NCBI RefSeq assembly: GCF_030704535.1
Contig: NC_081819.1
Coordinates: forward strand, 22,602,001 to 22,666,000
Reading direction: 5' to 3'
Source of the DNA: Vitis vinifera
Taxonomy: Eukaryota; Streptophyta; Magnoliopsida; Vitales; Vitaceae
Length of the DNA: 64,000 nucleotides
Below are positions 48,623-59,978 of the stretch, in pieces. How positions within the stretch are numbered: position 1 is the first letter of the stretch; each line of letters starts with the position of its first letter. The notes under the pieces were generated by a model that was given only the letters and a program-made list of their open reading frames with translations, did not search any database and was not told the origin of the DNA. The translations under genes were made by a program, and so were the position numbers.

Positions 48623-50443
48623 ATGGAGGGGGAGACGACAAATATTGAGAGAGTAAGGAAGTGAGTTTGGAATTCAATTTTGTGTGTTATTTTATTTTAA
48701 TGTAAGTTATTTTTTGTTTTAAGTGATAGATTTGTTATAAATATATGATTCCATTGGTTTTGTTAATTTATGGGGTATAGAGAAGCTTCTCAGCTAGTTG
48801 CAGTGTTGAAAGAGATGAAAGAAGGATTGGATGCGGTGAGGAGTAAAGTGCAAGCTCTAACAGCAAAGGTCTTGAAATCTTTGAGCAGCAATTCCCAATT
48901 TCATGTTTCTTTTTGCCAGTTTATGCTACATTCTTTTTTGAGTCTGCCATGGTCATTCTTGTTTTACTCCTGCTCTACTGCAAAATCAATGGAAGCAAAT
49001 TACTCATTAAGCACTTTCAAAAAGCACATACAGTTTCAATCTTCAACAACTTCTGTTTAAATTTTATTATACAAATAGTTTATGCTGTCTTCTTCTTCCC
49101 TGCAAACTCTTCATCTTGTTCCTCTTTTGGAAATGAAAAAATGATCCCATCTACTTCTTTCCTTATTTTAATACATTATGTGTCTGATATATTAGGTGAA
49201 AGCAGATCATTTTCCAACAGCAGATGGGATGAGCTATCTCGAGGCAAAACATTTGTTGCTCCTAGATTATTGCCAGTCACTAGTCTATTATTTACTCCGA
49301 AAGGCAAAAGGTCTCTCAATTGAAGGACATCCTGTTGTTCATAGCCTTGTAGAGATAAGATTATTTTTGGAAAAGGTCTGTGTATGTTTGGATTCAGCTT
49401 TATCAATCTTTATACCATGATTATGATTCTTAAGCAAGTTTTCATGTTTCTTTCATAATAGATTCGACCCATCGACAAAAAACTTCAATATCAAATCCAG
49501 AAGCTGACAAGGGTTACTGGAAATGCTGTGGAGAAAGTAAGCTCAGGTGAAAAGGATTCAGAAACTCAGAACACAGAGGATTTGTTGAAATATCGCCCAA
49601 ACCCAGACATGCTGATTAGCAAGACAGATATGACTTCTGAGGTTGGTCAAGGTGTTAAAAGTATCCAAAATACAAATTGGAAGATTATGCCATTGTTCAT
49701 CTTTTTCCTCTTTCTTCCTTTATATGAAGAAAAAACCGAATGCTTTTGATTTCTAATTCCTCATTTCTGAATTATAGGGTGGTGTCGGTGGTGTGTATCG
49801 CCCACCAAAATTTGCACCTGCATCTATGGAAGAGGATAAGATGTCGAAACAAGAAAGAAACGTTTTGAGAAAGGAGAAAGAGACTCTAAGACAGGCTAGG
49901 CAGAGTGCATACGTAAGAGAACTGATGGATGATTTAGAGGGGAGACCTGAAGAGGTTAGTTCTGGATTTACCGCTTTACTACTCCTAATCCTGGATGACT
50001 TTACGTAGATTAATATTTTACTACTGACAATTGACAATCAAAACACAGGTGAGAGAAATCGTTGGAACTGAAAGTAGAGAACTCATCAGATACAAGGAAA
50101 AGATGGAACAGCGGGCACGGCAAGAGGAGGAACTTTTTACTCGCGCTCCTCTTACAAGAACAGAGAAAAAGAAAGAGAAACACTTAAGGAAGTCGAGAAA
50201 TGGGTATGTACCGTATAATTTTGAATCTGCATGGAGTTGGTCTACTAAGCTTGCTATCTTTTGTTTTCTGGTAGATCATTTGTTTTTAACTTTTGGTTGT
50301 GTTTATACCTCAGGCTGCTTGGTTTGACAGACAGTTTTTATGATGAGATTAAAACTCTACCCATGGAGGAAGATTTTGGTGAGAAAATGTCAGGCTTCAA
50401 TAACAGTGGAGGGAGAAAATTTAAGAAGAGAAAGGTATATTGA
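48623..50443 (+). CDS. Neuroguidin-like Sas10/Utp3/C1D family protein (SSU processome)
   Basis: Seven coding exons: 48623-48660, 48781-48868, 49196-49375, 49462-49641, 49778-49954, 50049-50203 and 50314-50443, giving 315 aa with an intact frame, the size usual for neuroguidin (yeast Lcp5). Residues 8-100 form the Sas10/Utp3/C1D helical domain (LLDYCQSLVYYLLRKAKG, HPVVHSLVEIRLFLEKIRPIDKKLQYQI). The middle has the conserved KYRPNPDML and YRPPKFAPASM motifs. The C-terminus is basic and charged (KKEKHLRKSR, GRKFKKRK), fitting nucleolar location. The family acts in early 18S rRNA maturation as part of the 90S pre-ribosome. The last seven codons could instead be spliced at AAG|GTATAT; the unspliced stop at 50441-50443 is used here. 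Confidence 0.93.
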
Positions 50444-50463
50444 ATTGAAGCTATGGAGAATTA

Positions 50464-50680
50464 AAGTGTGTTTGATAATTTTTTTATTCGAAGTGCTTTT
50501 AACGAAAGTGTTTTCTTTATAAGTATATGTGAAAGAATCACCTATCAAATGCTTCTCCAACAAACACTACAAATAATTTTCAACTTTTTGAAAGTATTTG
50601 CTGAAATTTTTTGAACGCTTGATTTTTTCACTCTTTATATTGGAAGTGCTTTCTAAAAGCACTATCAAACGTATTCTTAT
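50464..50680. mobile_element. MITE-like element in the 3' flank of the neuroguidin gene
   Basis: It opens with GTGTGTTTGATAATTTTTT and closes with a partial complement (actatcaaacgtat). The 'aagtgctttt' motif is repeated in both directions inside. The ends are imperfect and no target duplication was fixed. Confidence 0.4.
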
Positions 50681-51823
50681 TATATTACATTGATTGTCAT
50701 GGAGATGAAGGTTTTGGATGGAACTGGGGTTATAACACTCTTTGCCTATTTGCAGAGGAAACATTGAGGAGAAGAAACTCAAATATTTGGCATTTGGAGC
50801 AATTGGATGTAGCATGGCAGTCTTCAATGGCTGTAAAGTATAATTTTGATGTCTCAATGATATCTAGATTATCTTGTTCTATTCTTTACTATTTTTTTTT
50901 ATTCAAATCTTGGTGCTGGATTAGATCTAATATTTTTTTTCTTCGATTCATACCAGGACTTGGGATTTGAGATTCTTTTTAAGATGAAATTTAGTTATAC
51001 ACTTTGGAACATATTACCAGGGAATCAAGAGATAATATGAATGTTCTCAGATGGAATTGGAACAGCAAACGACATCGTTTCAGAAGGAGCAGTTGAGAGA
51101 GGAGAAAGATCATTAAAATATTTTTACTATCTTAAATTTATGGTAAGTTAAATAATTTAAACCATTATTTTCAAATTTCATATAAAAATTAATTTTTTAG
51201 ATAATTGTTAAAGCACATCCACTCGAAATAATTTTATCTAAAATCTGTATTAAAAATAAATAAAAGAATGCATTTTCATATAAAAAAAGTTTATTATTTA
51301 TATAAAAAAATAATATTTATTTTTTACATAAAAAATTCATGAAATGGGTTTATTATTTAATAATAAAAAAGTTGTAAACCTAAGTCCACATATTTATTTT
51401 TGAAAATATTATTTATTTTGTAAGACATTATTTTAATAAGTCTTAACTTTTATTTGTCAAAATATTTAATTCAATACAACTTGGGTAAAAAAAAAATCCA
51501 AAAAATCGAATTATTCAATATTTAGATAATTATTGATTCAATAAGATGAAAAATCGAAATTATTATTTTGGTTTTTTTGGAAAAAAAGATTTTAGTTAGT
51601 TTAAACCAAATCACATTTTCTTAAACATTATATTATTGCCTGAATCCTATAAATCGATAGAAAATGGATAAATTAATTTTTTAAATTTTAATTAATGTCA
51701 ATTTAAATTAAATCGATTAATTTGGTGGAGTAAGGGTAATAATACCCCCCCTATTGCATCGCCACAACGCATTAATCATGTCTTCCCCATAGCGGTAATT
51801 TCAACTTACCCGGGTCCAGTCAT

Positions 51824-52140
51824 TTACCAATATGCCCCATTTGTCGCTCGCATCAATGTACTCAAAAGGATGAAATCTCCAATTCTATGAGGGTATTACA
51901 GTCACGCAGGATTGTGTTCTTGGAAATCCCGGTTACGCCCCCAATTTCTTCACTATAAATAGATCTCTTCCCCTAAACCCTAGAATTCTTCCGTGCGGCG
52001 ACTCTCTTCTCCACGGTGAGGGTTAGATCATAGCAAACGTTTCACAGCTTTCTATCTAATTCTGATGACTCATAGCTGTGTTTTTTTTTTTTTTTGTTTA
52101 GATTTTTCAGGAAAATCGTCACCGGACCTGTTTGGCAGGT
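51824..52140 (+). promoter_or_regulatory. Orphan promoter and leader of translation-gene type (copy 1)
   Basis: In order: a tef-box-like word on the minus strand (TGGGGCATATTGGTAA, 51824-51839), a TATA box (CTATAAATAG, 51953-51962) and a telobox (AAACCCTA, 51975-51982). A pyrimidine-rich leader ends at a possible donor (CCACG|GTGAGG, about 52015). A strong acceptor (T-run then GTTTAG, about 52101) and a second donor (GGCAG|GTAGG, about 52138) suggest a small leader exon. tef boxes and teloboxes mark EF-1alpha and ribosomal protein genes. No coding sequence of that class follows before the inverted FCF1 piece at 53157, so the gene body seems lost. It could also be a non-coding transcript. Confidence 0.5.
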
Positions 52141-53156
52141 AGGAAATCTGTTGTCACTGTTGTCTTGCACTTTTTTTGTTCGGCTCGTTTTTCTTTTATG
52201 CTTTTGAAGTGTATAGTTTCTCTCTTTGTTGATTTTGAAATGCTGCATTGTTTAAGATCTGATGCGTTTTCCTAAGTTTTTATGTTGTTGATTTCCGTCC
52301 GGTTGGTCGCTGAGAAACTGAGTAAGGAAAAAGAAATTTTAGACTACCAATTTTGCTATATATGTCTTTTGTCTCTGGAAAATGAGGCGATGGAATATTT
52401 TTGTGCTTTTAGTTTTTATTTCCTGTTGTCTTTTGGTAAAGGAGTTTGTGTCAACTTCTTTGAATAGCTCTAATATCTTCATATCTTCAAAGCATTTTGC
52501 ACATTGAACTTCGTGGCAAATGAATGAAAAAAGAATCGATTTGTGTCATTGTATTTTCTTGTTTCGAAACTAGAAATAGAGGATTAATTCAAAGTAAAAC
52601 TTAATTTCTCTCCCTTAAAACTTAATTTCTCTCCCTTAATGTGTTTTCTAAATTCACTACCATTTCAATGACTTTCTCACATATTGGTCCACCAAAATGA
52701 AGTGGAATGGGACCTATTGTTTGATGCACTGTGGATCAAGTGTATTGAAATGAGTTTGATTTGAAAGTATTGCTATTATTATTTTGATGGCTCCGTGCAA
52801 GTTTAAGCAAAAGTTGAATTTTGAATTGGGTTTCAAATCAGATTCAACAAAAATTTTCATGAATGGATGGTTGAAAGAGTTGATTTTTAGCAGACTTTGA
52901 TCTACTAAGTGGGAATCATTATATGATGGATCTCAATCCTTTTAGTGATGTTCATATGTTATTTTTTTTGTTGAGGCCATGATTTAGAGAATTACATGAT
53001 GTTCCTTGGAAAAAAAAAATATGCCATATTTGTAACATAGAAGGGAATGAGATCCACTACATGATGAGTTCCATTTAGTAGATCAAGTGTTCTACAAATC
53101 GATTCGATTTAAGGATTTTAAAACCACCTTTTTAAAGTTGGCAAAACCTTTTTTGG
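52141..53156. other. Sequence between the orphan leader and the inverted FCF1 fragment
   Basis: AT-rich intron-like sequence with a short direct repeat ('aacttaatttctctccctta' twice, about 52600-52639). No coding frame is supported. Confidence 0.5.
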
Positions 53157-53839
53157 GCTTTGGAGGTGACCATCTTCTTCATGACAGCAAATTTTTGGGC
53201 TTTCTTTGCTTTTCCCATGTTTTGATGGATTGAAGGCCAATAGAAGATTACAAAATTGAAACGTCGTAGAGTTGTTTTTCTGCGCCAATTCAAAGAAATT
53301 GCTCACATTAATTTAGGGTTTTTTCTCTAGGGTTTAGGGCAATTTCCGGTAAATTTATAGCATTTTGGGTTTTTTTTGGGAGCGAGGCCTCACCTAATGT
53401 TTTCGAAAACGACTCCGAAGCTTCTGAGGGCTTTCTGGAGAGTGGTCACCAGTAGAGGGCTTGTCGGAGAGTTGCTGCCGCTCAAGACGCAGAGAGCCGC
53501 AGACCGTATTCAGTTGTAATCGGAACCGAGAAAAACAGAGTTTTCTAGAGGTAGGGTTTAAAAGAGGAAAAATAAATAAATCAAAAATTTTTATTATTTT
53601 ATTTTATTTAAAAAAAATTAATTTAAATAATTTAAATGACTTCCTCCCAACCCTCCACTCATGTATTATGGTTACCTTAACAATAAATTTATTTGAAATT
53701 TACATATATTTTCTAAAAAATTTATTTATTATTTATTTCCCTTTATATATTTGAAATTTGGAAGTTAATATTAATATTTTTATCTGCCCATTTACACCAA
53801 ATAGTTATACTAATTCTCAAAAAAAAAAAAAAATCAATT
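53157..53839 (-). pseudogene. Inverted copy of the FCF1 promoter and first exon
   Basis: The minus strand of this 683-bp block is nearly identical to 55097-55781, which is the FCF1 upstream region, leader and first coding exon. The start codon is at 53218 (minus), and the first 21 codons ([21 protein letters not shown]) are kept. Homology stops inside exon 1 before the donor, and the frame runs on into unrelated sequence. With the true promoter it forms an inverted repeat with a 1.26-kb spacer, and the two promoters point away from each other. Confidence 0.92.
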
Positions 53840-54246
53840 TATTTTTTATTTCTATTAGAAAAAAAAAAAGAATTTGCACATTTTTATTTGATTTATAATT
53901 TATAATGAAAAATATTTTTTTTTTAAATTGACATAAGTTTACTCAGATATTTATATCTTTTTAAAGATGAAAGACAAAATTATTTTTCCTTTTTGTCTAT
54001 TTCTTTTTTTTTATTTATTTTAAAATTTGAGTTTTAAATGATAATGATTTAAAAATTAAAAAAAATCTAAACGTGGGAATTATTTAGTAATGTTTTTAAA
54101 AATAAGCTTAAAAATGGAATAGTTTGATATGTTTTTTGTTTTTTGTTTTTTTTAAATATTTTTCATATTTTAAAATTTTAAAACAATTTTAGAATTACTT
54201 TCAAATTACTATATCTATTGCTATGACATTTTTAAAATTATTTTAT
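53840..54246. other. AT-rich spacer inside the inverted repeat
   Basis: Low-complexity A/T-rich sequence up to the copia LTR. Nothing further is seen. Confidence 0.6.
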
Positions 54247-55096
54247 TGTTGTAAAATTATAAAGTGAAAGATAAATTAAAATGTAGGAAGAGAATAGAAT
54301 AATTTTCATTAGAGGTATCTCCTTTTTATAGGGAGTCACAAAGAAATATATATCAATATGGATGATCATCCACAAGTCCCCATAAATCCGATAAATTCTC
54401 ATATTTTATAACACTCCCCCTTGGATGATCATAAGAATATGACTCATTAAAACCTTACTAGGAAAAACCCTAGTGAAGGAAAAAGAGTACAATATTCTTT
54501 TGAATTACTATAAATGCCTCGTTAAAAACCTTGTCAGTAAAAACCATTGGGACAAAACCTGGATGAAGGAAAAAATAGTGCAGTATATCCATATTATCAT
54601 TCTCCCTCTCATGTAGACATGATTATGATTTCTTCAACATTTCAAATGGTAGATCTCTCAATCTTCGTATTCCAAAGTCATACCTTAACTTTTTCAATGC
54701 GGTCAAAGGTAACGCCCTTTTGAATAGATCTGCTAGATTATTGCATAACTAAATATGTTAAACATTGATCTCACCTTTCTTTTGGAGCTCATGAGTATAA
54801 AAGAATTTAGGGAGATATGCTTAGTTCTATCACCTTTTATGAATTCTCCTTTAATTTGTGCAATACAAGCAGCATTATCTTCATGTAACTCGGTTGCATT
54901 GCCTCTAATGGAAGGTAGTCCACATGTTTCTTGTATATGTTGAATCATTGACCTTAGTCATACACATTCACGACTTACTTCATGAATTGCAAGAATTTCT
55001 TTATATGGATCTGAAAGATATTATGCATCTGCATATCCAAGCAATTGTTGTTTTGATTCCCTTGAGTAAAATAGGCCCATACTAATAGTTCCGCAA
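54247..55096 (-). mobile_element. Truncated Ty1/copia element: end of RNase H, polypurine tract, 3' LTR
   Basis: Minus strand, 5' to 3': a broken RNase H region (SKQQLLGYADA, LHEDNAACIAQIKGEFIKGD, RTKHI) with in-frame stops, then the polypurine tract CCAAGGGGGAG (54424-54414). A 167-bp LTR follows from TGTTATAAAA (54413) to TTTACAACA (54247). The 5' part is missing and the break coincides with the edge of the FCF1 inverted repeat at about 55096. Confidence 0.88.
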
Positions 55097-55562
55097 AGAT
55101 TGATTTTTTTTTTTTGGAGAATTAGTATAATTATTTGGTGTAAATGGGCAGATAAAAATATTAATATTAACTTCTAAATTTCTAATATATAAAGGGAAAT
55201 AAATAATAAATAAATTTTTTAGAAAATATATGTAAATTTCAAATAAATTTATTGTTAAGGTAATCATAATACATGAGTGGAGGGTTGGGAGGAAGTCATT
55301 TAAATTATTTAAATTAATTTTTTTTAAATAAAATAAAATAATAAAAAATTTTGATTTATTTATTTTTCCTCTTTTAAACCCTATCTCTAGAAAACTCTGT
55401 TTTTCTCGGTTCCGATTACAACTGAATACGGTCTGCGGCTCTCTGCGTCTTGAGCGGCAGCAACTCTCCGACAAGCCCTCTACTGGTGACCACTCTCCAG
55501 AAAGCCCTCAGAAGCTTCGGAGTTGTTTTCGAAAACATTAGGTGAGGCCTCGCTCCCAAAAA

Positions 55563-55716
55563 AAACCCTAAATGCTATAAATTTACCGGAAATTGCCCTA
55601 AACCCTAGAGAAAAAACCCTAAATTAATGTGAGCAATTTCTTTGAATTGGCGCAGAAAAACAACTCTACGACGTTTCAATTTTGTAATCTTCTATTGGCC
55701 TTCAATCCATCAAAAC
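55563..55716 (+). promoter_or_regulatory. Telobox cluster in the FCF1 promoter/leader
   Basis: AAACCCTA occurs at 55563-55570, 55600-55607 and 55614-55621, within 160 bp of the FCF1 start codon at 55717. Teloboxes are typical of plant ribosome-biogenesis genes. All three are also present, reversed, in the 53157-53839 copy. Confidence 0.7.
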
Positions 55717-58700
55717 ATGGGAAAAGCAAAGAAAGCCCAAAAATTTGCTGTCATGAAGAAGATGGTCACCTCCAAAGCACTTAAAAAGTAAGATTTTTCT
55801 TTTATACAGATTTTTTTCCCTCTCTGTAATAGATTTATGTTCCTCTAATTTTCTTCAATTGAATATATCTTGAATTTGTTTTTGGTTTTATTTAGACACA
55901 AAGAAGAGGTTTTGAACCCTACCAAGAAGGACGAAAACAAAGAGAAAACCTCCAGAAATGTGTAAGTTTTTCTTAATAAACAATTTTTCCGCTGCATTAA
56001 TTTCAGAATTTGCTGTGTTTAATCATTGTTAAATTATTATTTAATTTTCTGAGGATGCAGGCCATATGTTCCGTCCGCTCTTTTCTTCAAGTACAACACT
56101 GCTTTGGGGCCGCCTTATCGGGTTTTGGTGGATACCAATTTCATCAATTTTTCTATTCAGAATAAAGTGAGTGTTTACTGTTGTTTTGTTAACGTAGGGA
56201 ACATGATCTTGTTTAGGTTCTATTCAATTTTTGTTTTCTTGGGTGTATTAAATATGAATATATCTCAAGTTTTCTTTTCTTTTTCTTCTTCTTTTTTTTT
56301 TTTTTTTAGAATTTTCTTTTAGATTTTTGTGAAAGCTAGTAATTGTTATGTGATTTTGGAATTCTGGAAGTGTCTTTCTTGGTTTTTAAGAGTTTTAGAA
56401 GATGTGATTTTTGCTTCAAAAAGCAGGAAAAGTACTTCCAAGGTGCTAGCATATGATGCATTGTAAGTCCTTAGATGCCCATTGGTGAATATGCCCAATC
56501 GATGTTAAGTCCATATGGAGGGAGAGAAATAGGAGAGCTTTAAATAATTGTGAAAGTTTGGATCAAACAATTAAGAGTTGTTTCTTGAATCCCTTTTAGG
56601 AGTGGGTAAGATTGTATATTGGGGACAGATCTCTATCGTTGTTAGAGTTTGTGGACCGGATAGGCTCTTCGTAGGGCATGACTGCTGGTTTTTGTGTTCC
56701 CGCGCTTCTTTTTGGTTTTTTGGTTGCTTTTGTATACATCACGTATACTTCTTTTTTATTCTAATACATTTACACGTATCCGAAAAAAATAAAAATGCCC
56801 AACCGCATGTTTGTTAGCTTCTGCTGAAGGTGAGTTATGGCATTTGGGTATGGAATGTTAGGGCCTGGAAATTGTTTTCTAGCATAAACACATGTTTGAC
56901 AATTTTCTGTAAACAGTTTTTTCAAAATTCTTCTAAAAACAGGTGTTTTTTTGGAACAAATTTGAGATTTTTTCATGTGTTTTTGTAGTGTGTTCTAAAG
57001 AACAATTGAAAATATAAATAATAGTTTGAATGTTTTTACATTATATATAAGAGGACACTACTTTCAATGAGAATAGTTGAGAAAATTGTTTTTCATGTTT
57101 GAATTTCCAAACAGAATTTTATTCCAGTAAACAATTGAAAACTATTCCTAAAAATTGTCCTCAAAAATGGTTTTTTGACAACTGTTTTTTAAGACGTTGC
57201 CAAAACGGACCCTTGCTCTTTTATGTTTCATTTTCCAAGAATTAACCTTGCAATGACTATCCTAAGCATTTCTCAACGATGACTAATGAGTTTTCTCTGA
57301 CTTCTTCTGCAGCTTGATCTGGAGAAAGGGATGATGGACTGCTTATATGCAAAATGTGAGTTCAATGAAGTTACTGATTTTGGCATTTATTTAAGCTCAT
57401 TCCTAAATGCTGTTAGTCTTTCTCTAAGAAATTATGATGTTACCATGGTAGTTTGTACATTCACTATGTTGAAATTGTCCGCTTCAAAACATTTTGGGCA
57501 CAAATTTGACTAAATTTTTTATCTTATCAATCTGAAAGTATTTTTATGTGATGGGATTCTTATATTATTTTGTTGTCTTTGTTGCTTCCTTCTATCTTTT
57601 AATTTTAAAGGCACTCCTTGTATCACGGATTGTGTGATGGCAGAGCTTGAGAAGTTAGGTCAGAAATACCGCGTGGCTCTGAGGTAAATTTTCATTTGTT
57701 TTACTCAATGAAATTGTGATTTTCAGTAGTTTTGCCCTACTATTCACTGAGAAAATATTTTTGATGATTCTCACCCTATTAAGCTATATTGGAGTCAAAA
57801 CTATACAATTATGCGTGCATGTGAAATAAGAGCTGCAAAAAAGGGAGATGAATATTTATTCCCAATTGAAGAAATTGAGACATTGATATCCAGTTTTACC
57901 ATAAAATAGAAAGATAAGATGTCTCTTGATCTACTTTCTTGGCAGGATTGCAAAGGATCCTCGGTTTGAAAGATTACTCTGTACTCATAAGGGAACTTAT
58001 GCTGATGACTGTATTGTTGATAGAGTTACTCAGGTATGATTTGGATTCTGCACCATGTTTACATGTGTATTATCTCGGGCTTCTATATACATTGATCCCA
58101 AGCTATATTCATTTTGTGTAAAAATTTCCGTTGTCCAATCTGCTTTGTACTGTGGGGCTGTACATCTTGTGTAAATGCATTGCATGGAGTACAGAATATG
58201 AGTAGTTACCAAATTATCTGATAAAAAATGTGGGTTACATCATCCAGTGGTCTAAATTTCAAGTTGATTGAATATTTTTCATAAACTAGCCTTAATGTTC
58301 AAATCATATGTGTACTGACGATAAAACTCCATCCATGAGATATTCGGGCGTGCTTGAACCGATTGATGGGTTCCCATAATCCCGAGTTTCCACCCTTACC
58401 CCAACCTTGTTGTTCTGGATACAGGACCATACCAAATCAATCATCTAATGGGCTATGCAGCTGAATGTCATTATAACTGTCCAAATTGCTCTGTTATCTT
58501 CTACTATCCTCTTCGCATGAGTAATGTGTGTACTATACTTTGTTTAAAACAGCATAAATGCTACATTGTTGCTACATGCGATCGAGACTTGAAGCGAAGG
58601 ATTCGCAAGGTAAAAATGAATTGATGATGCTCATGACTTGATAATTACTTTGCATCAAGTTCCAATATATTTTTGATAGGTGCATCAAGTTCTAATAAAT

Positions 58701-58932
58701 GAAATTTCTTTTCAATGTGCAGGTCCCTGGTGTGCCAATAATGTACATTACAAAACACCAGTATTCAATTGAGCGGTTGCCCGAAGCGACAATTGGTGGA
58801 GGTAGGCTTGAAACTGTTTATTTATATATATAGCTGCAAATACCCCTTTTTTTTCTTTTGCCTTCCCTTGCCTTCCCTTCCCTTCCCTGTTCTGAGATAT
58901 CTGTTTCCATTGATGCAGCTCCAAGAATTTAA
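55717..58932 (+). CDS. FCF1: rRNA-processing protein FCF1 (Utp24), PIN-domain endonuclease
   Basis: Nine exons: 55717-55787, 55896-55961, 56061-56166, 57313-57355, 57611-57683, 57946-58033, 58553-58609, 58723-58801 and 58919-58932, giving 198 aa, the family's normal length. The basic N-terminus ([10 protein letters not shown]) leads to the PIN domain from about residue 65. It carries the acidic metal-binding set: Asp70 in RVLVDTNF, Glu107 in CVMAELEKL, Asp140/141 in YADDCIVDR, and Asp159/161 in [11 protein letters not shown]. The C-terminus [14 protein letters not shown] is typical. FCF1/Utp24 cuts pre-rRNA at sites leading to the 18S 5' end within the nucleolar SSU processome. All key residues are intact. 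Intron 3 contains a LINE fragment and a MITE-like stretch. A second copy is expected at about 64734. Confidence 0.97.
56491..56805 (+). mobile_element. LINE 3' fragment with target duplication in FCF1 intron 3
   Basis: Broken frames match the end of the LINE at 45971-46153: a stretch like '[13 protein letters not shown]', then '[22 protein letters not shown]'. It ends 'ccgaaaaaaataaaa'. Flanking words ATGCCCAATCG (56491-56501) and ATGCCCAACCG (56795-56805) are a likely 11-bp target duplication with one change. Confidence 0.75.
56860..57215. mobile_element. MITE-like foldback stretch in FCF1 intron 3
   Basis: It contains 'catgtttgacaattttctg' near the left and 'tttttgacaactgtttttt' near the right in an arrangement like the 2401/11936 family. 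A related core is in the lipase gene intron at about 37560-37910. Ends are uncertain. Confidence 0.35.
58651..58697 (-). mobile_element. Micro retro-insertion (13 nt) with 17-bp target duplication
   Basis: TGCATCAAGTTCCAATA (58651-58667) and TGCATCAAGTTCTAATA (58681-58697) flank 13 bases that read CCTATCAAAAATA on the minus strand. That is the same 3'-end word as the SINE and LINE tails in this window. It lies in FCF1 intron 7. Confidence 0.6.
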
Positions 58933-59978
58933 ACTGTGATTGGTAGCTTACAGGCGTGAGGAAGACAGGTGATTCTGTTTTTGCTAATTATCAATTTTGT
59001 TTACTTGTTGTAACTAAAACCATCTCTAGATTCAGGTGGAATTATGAATTTTTGTTGATCTACTTCTCTTTTAGAGACCACAGATTCTACAGTGTAATTT
59101 CTATCAAATGGGGTGCTTCTTGCTCATTCAACTCAAGAGTTCTGATTGTTTGTTTTTGTTCAAGGTTGATTCCTAACATGTTCTTAAATTTATTTAAATT
59201 TTAAGAACATTTATTTAGCGGAAAAAAGAGTTTCAAAATATGCACATGTAAAAATAACTTGGTTCTACTTAGTGTCTTCTCAGTTATGAAAAAATAAGGC
59301 TCTAACTAGTAATTGTTTTTTTTAAGAACACTTTTTTCTTCCTTTTTTTCCTCTATTTTTTCCCTTAATTTTTTTTCAACCAAACAAGATATTAGTATTT
59401 TCTTTCCTTAACTATTTTCATGGCATCCACGTCTTTTTTCTGTGACAGTGCTTCTCCTTCTCTTAGAATCATTCCATCAATGGGAGAAAATATATCAAAA
59501 CAATGGAAAAAGCAAATTGTGTCAGTAAGCATGAAGCGTTCATTTCAATAAAAATAACAGTCAATGCCATTTTGGAGGTCACTTTTCAACTCCAATCAAA
59601 TCTTGGATCTTTAATCAGCACACAGATGCCTCTAGTAATTCTAATCTTTCTTAGGAACCAAACAGTGAGCAATGCGATTGAATTTGTTGTTCTTGTTGGA
59701 TGGCACATTACCTCGTATTTTTTTTATTCACATGTTGGTGACAGATAAAGGAAGTTTGTCTATAGTAACTTTGAACTTTTGTAATAAAAAAAAAAAAATT
59801 GATTTTTCAATTTAATTTTTTGAAATGACTTTATAGGTACATAAGAGTTGATCACACACAACAACAAATATGGGCAAGGATTTCAAAAGTAATTTTCTTA
59901 ATTTGTATATATATCTGTATGTATATTACCTCACCTAAATCAAAACTCTTCTACCATGCTATGCTATGAAACTAATTT
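58933..59978. other. FCF1 3' flank and end of duplication unit 1
   Basis: It holds the probable FCF1 3' UTR, then AT-rich sequence. Open frames here have no recognised product. Confidence 0.5.

Larger units (their letters stand above)
50967..59978. repeat. Tandem duplication of about 9 kb, unit 1
   Basis: From about 50967 onward the sequence matches 59979 onward. The offset is 9,012 at the start and a constant 9,017 through 52-55 kb, where identity is nearly complete, continuing to the window end. Unit 1 therefore holds, in order: AT-rich repeat, orphan promoter, inverted FCF1 fragment, copia fragment, and the FCF1 gene. Confidence 0.95.

Noticed and set aside
52060-52082. A C-box-like TGATGA word suggesting a C/D snoRNA
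   Set aside because: No matching D box with terminal stem at the right spacing, and no guide region could be recognised.
52042-52248. Minus-strand 68-codon frame conserved at 61059-61265
   Set aside because: Conserved only because the whole 9-kb unit is duplicated; lysine-rich low-complexity, opposite to the leader signals.
53461-53754. 97-codon frame repeated at 55082-55474 (minus) and 62478-62771
   Set aside because: It runs antisense to the FCF1 promoter and leader and is present only because that region is copied; no codon-level sign of selection.
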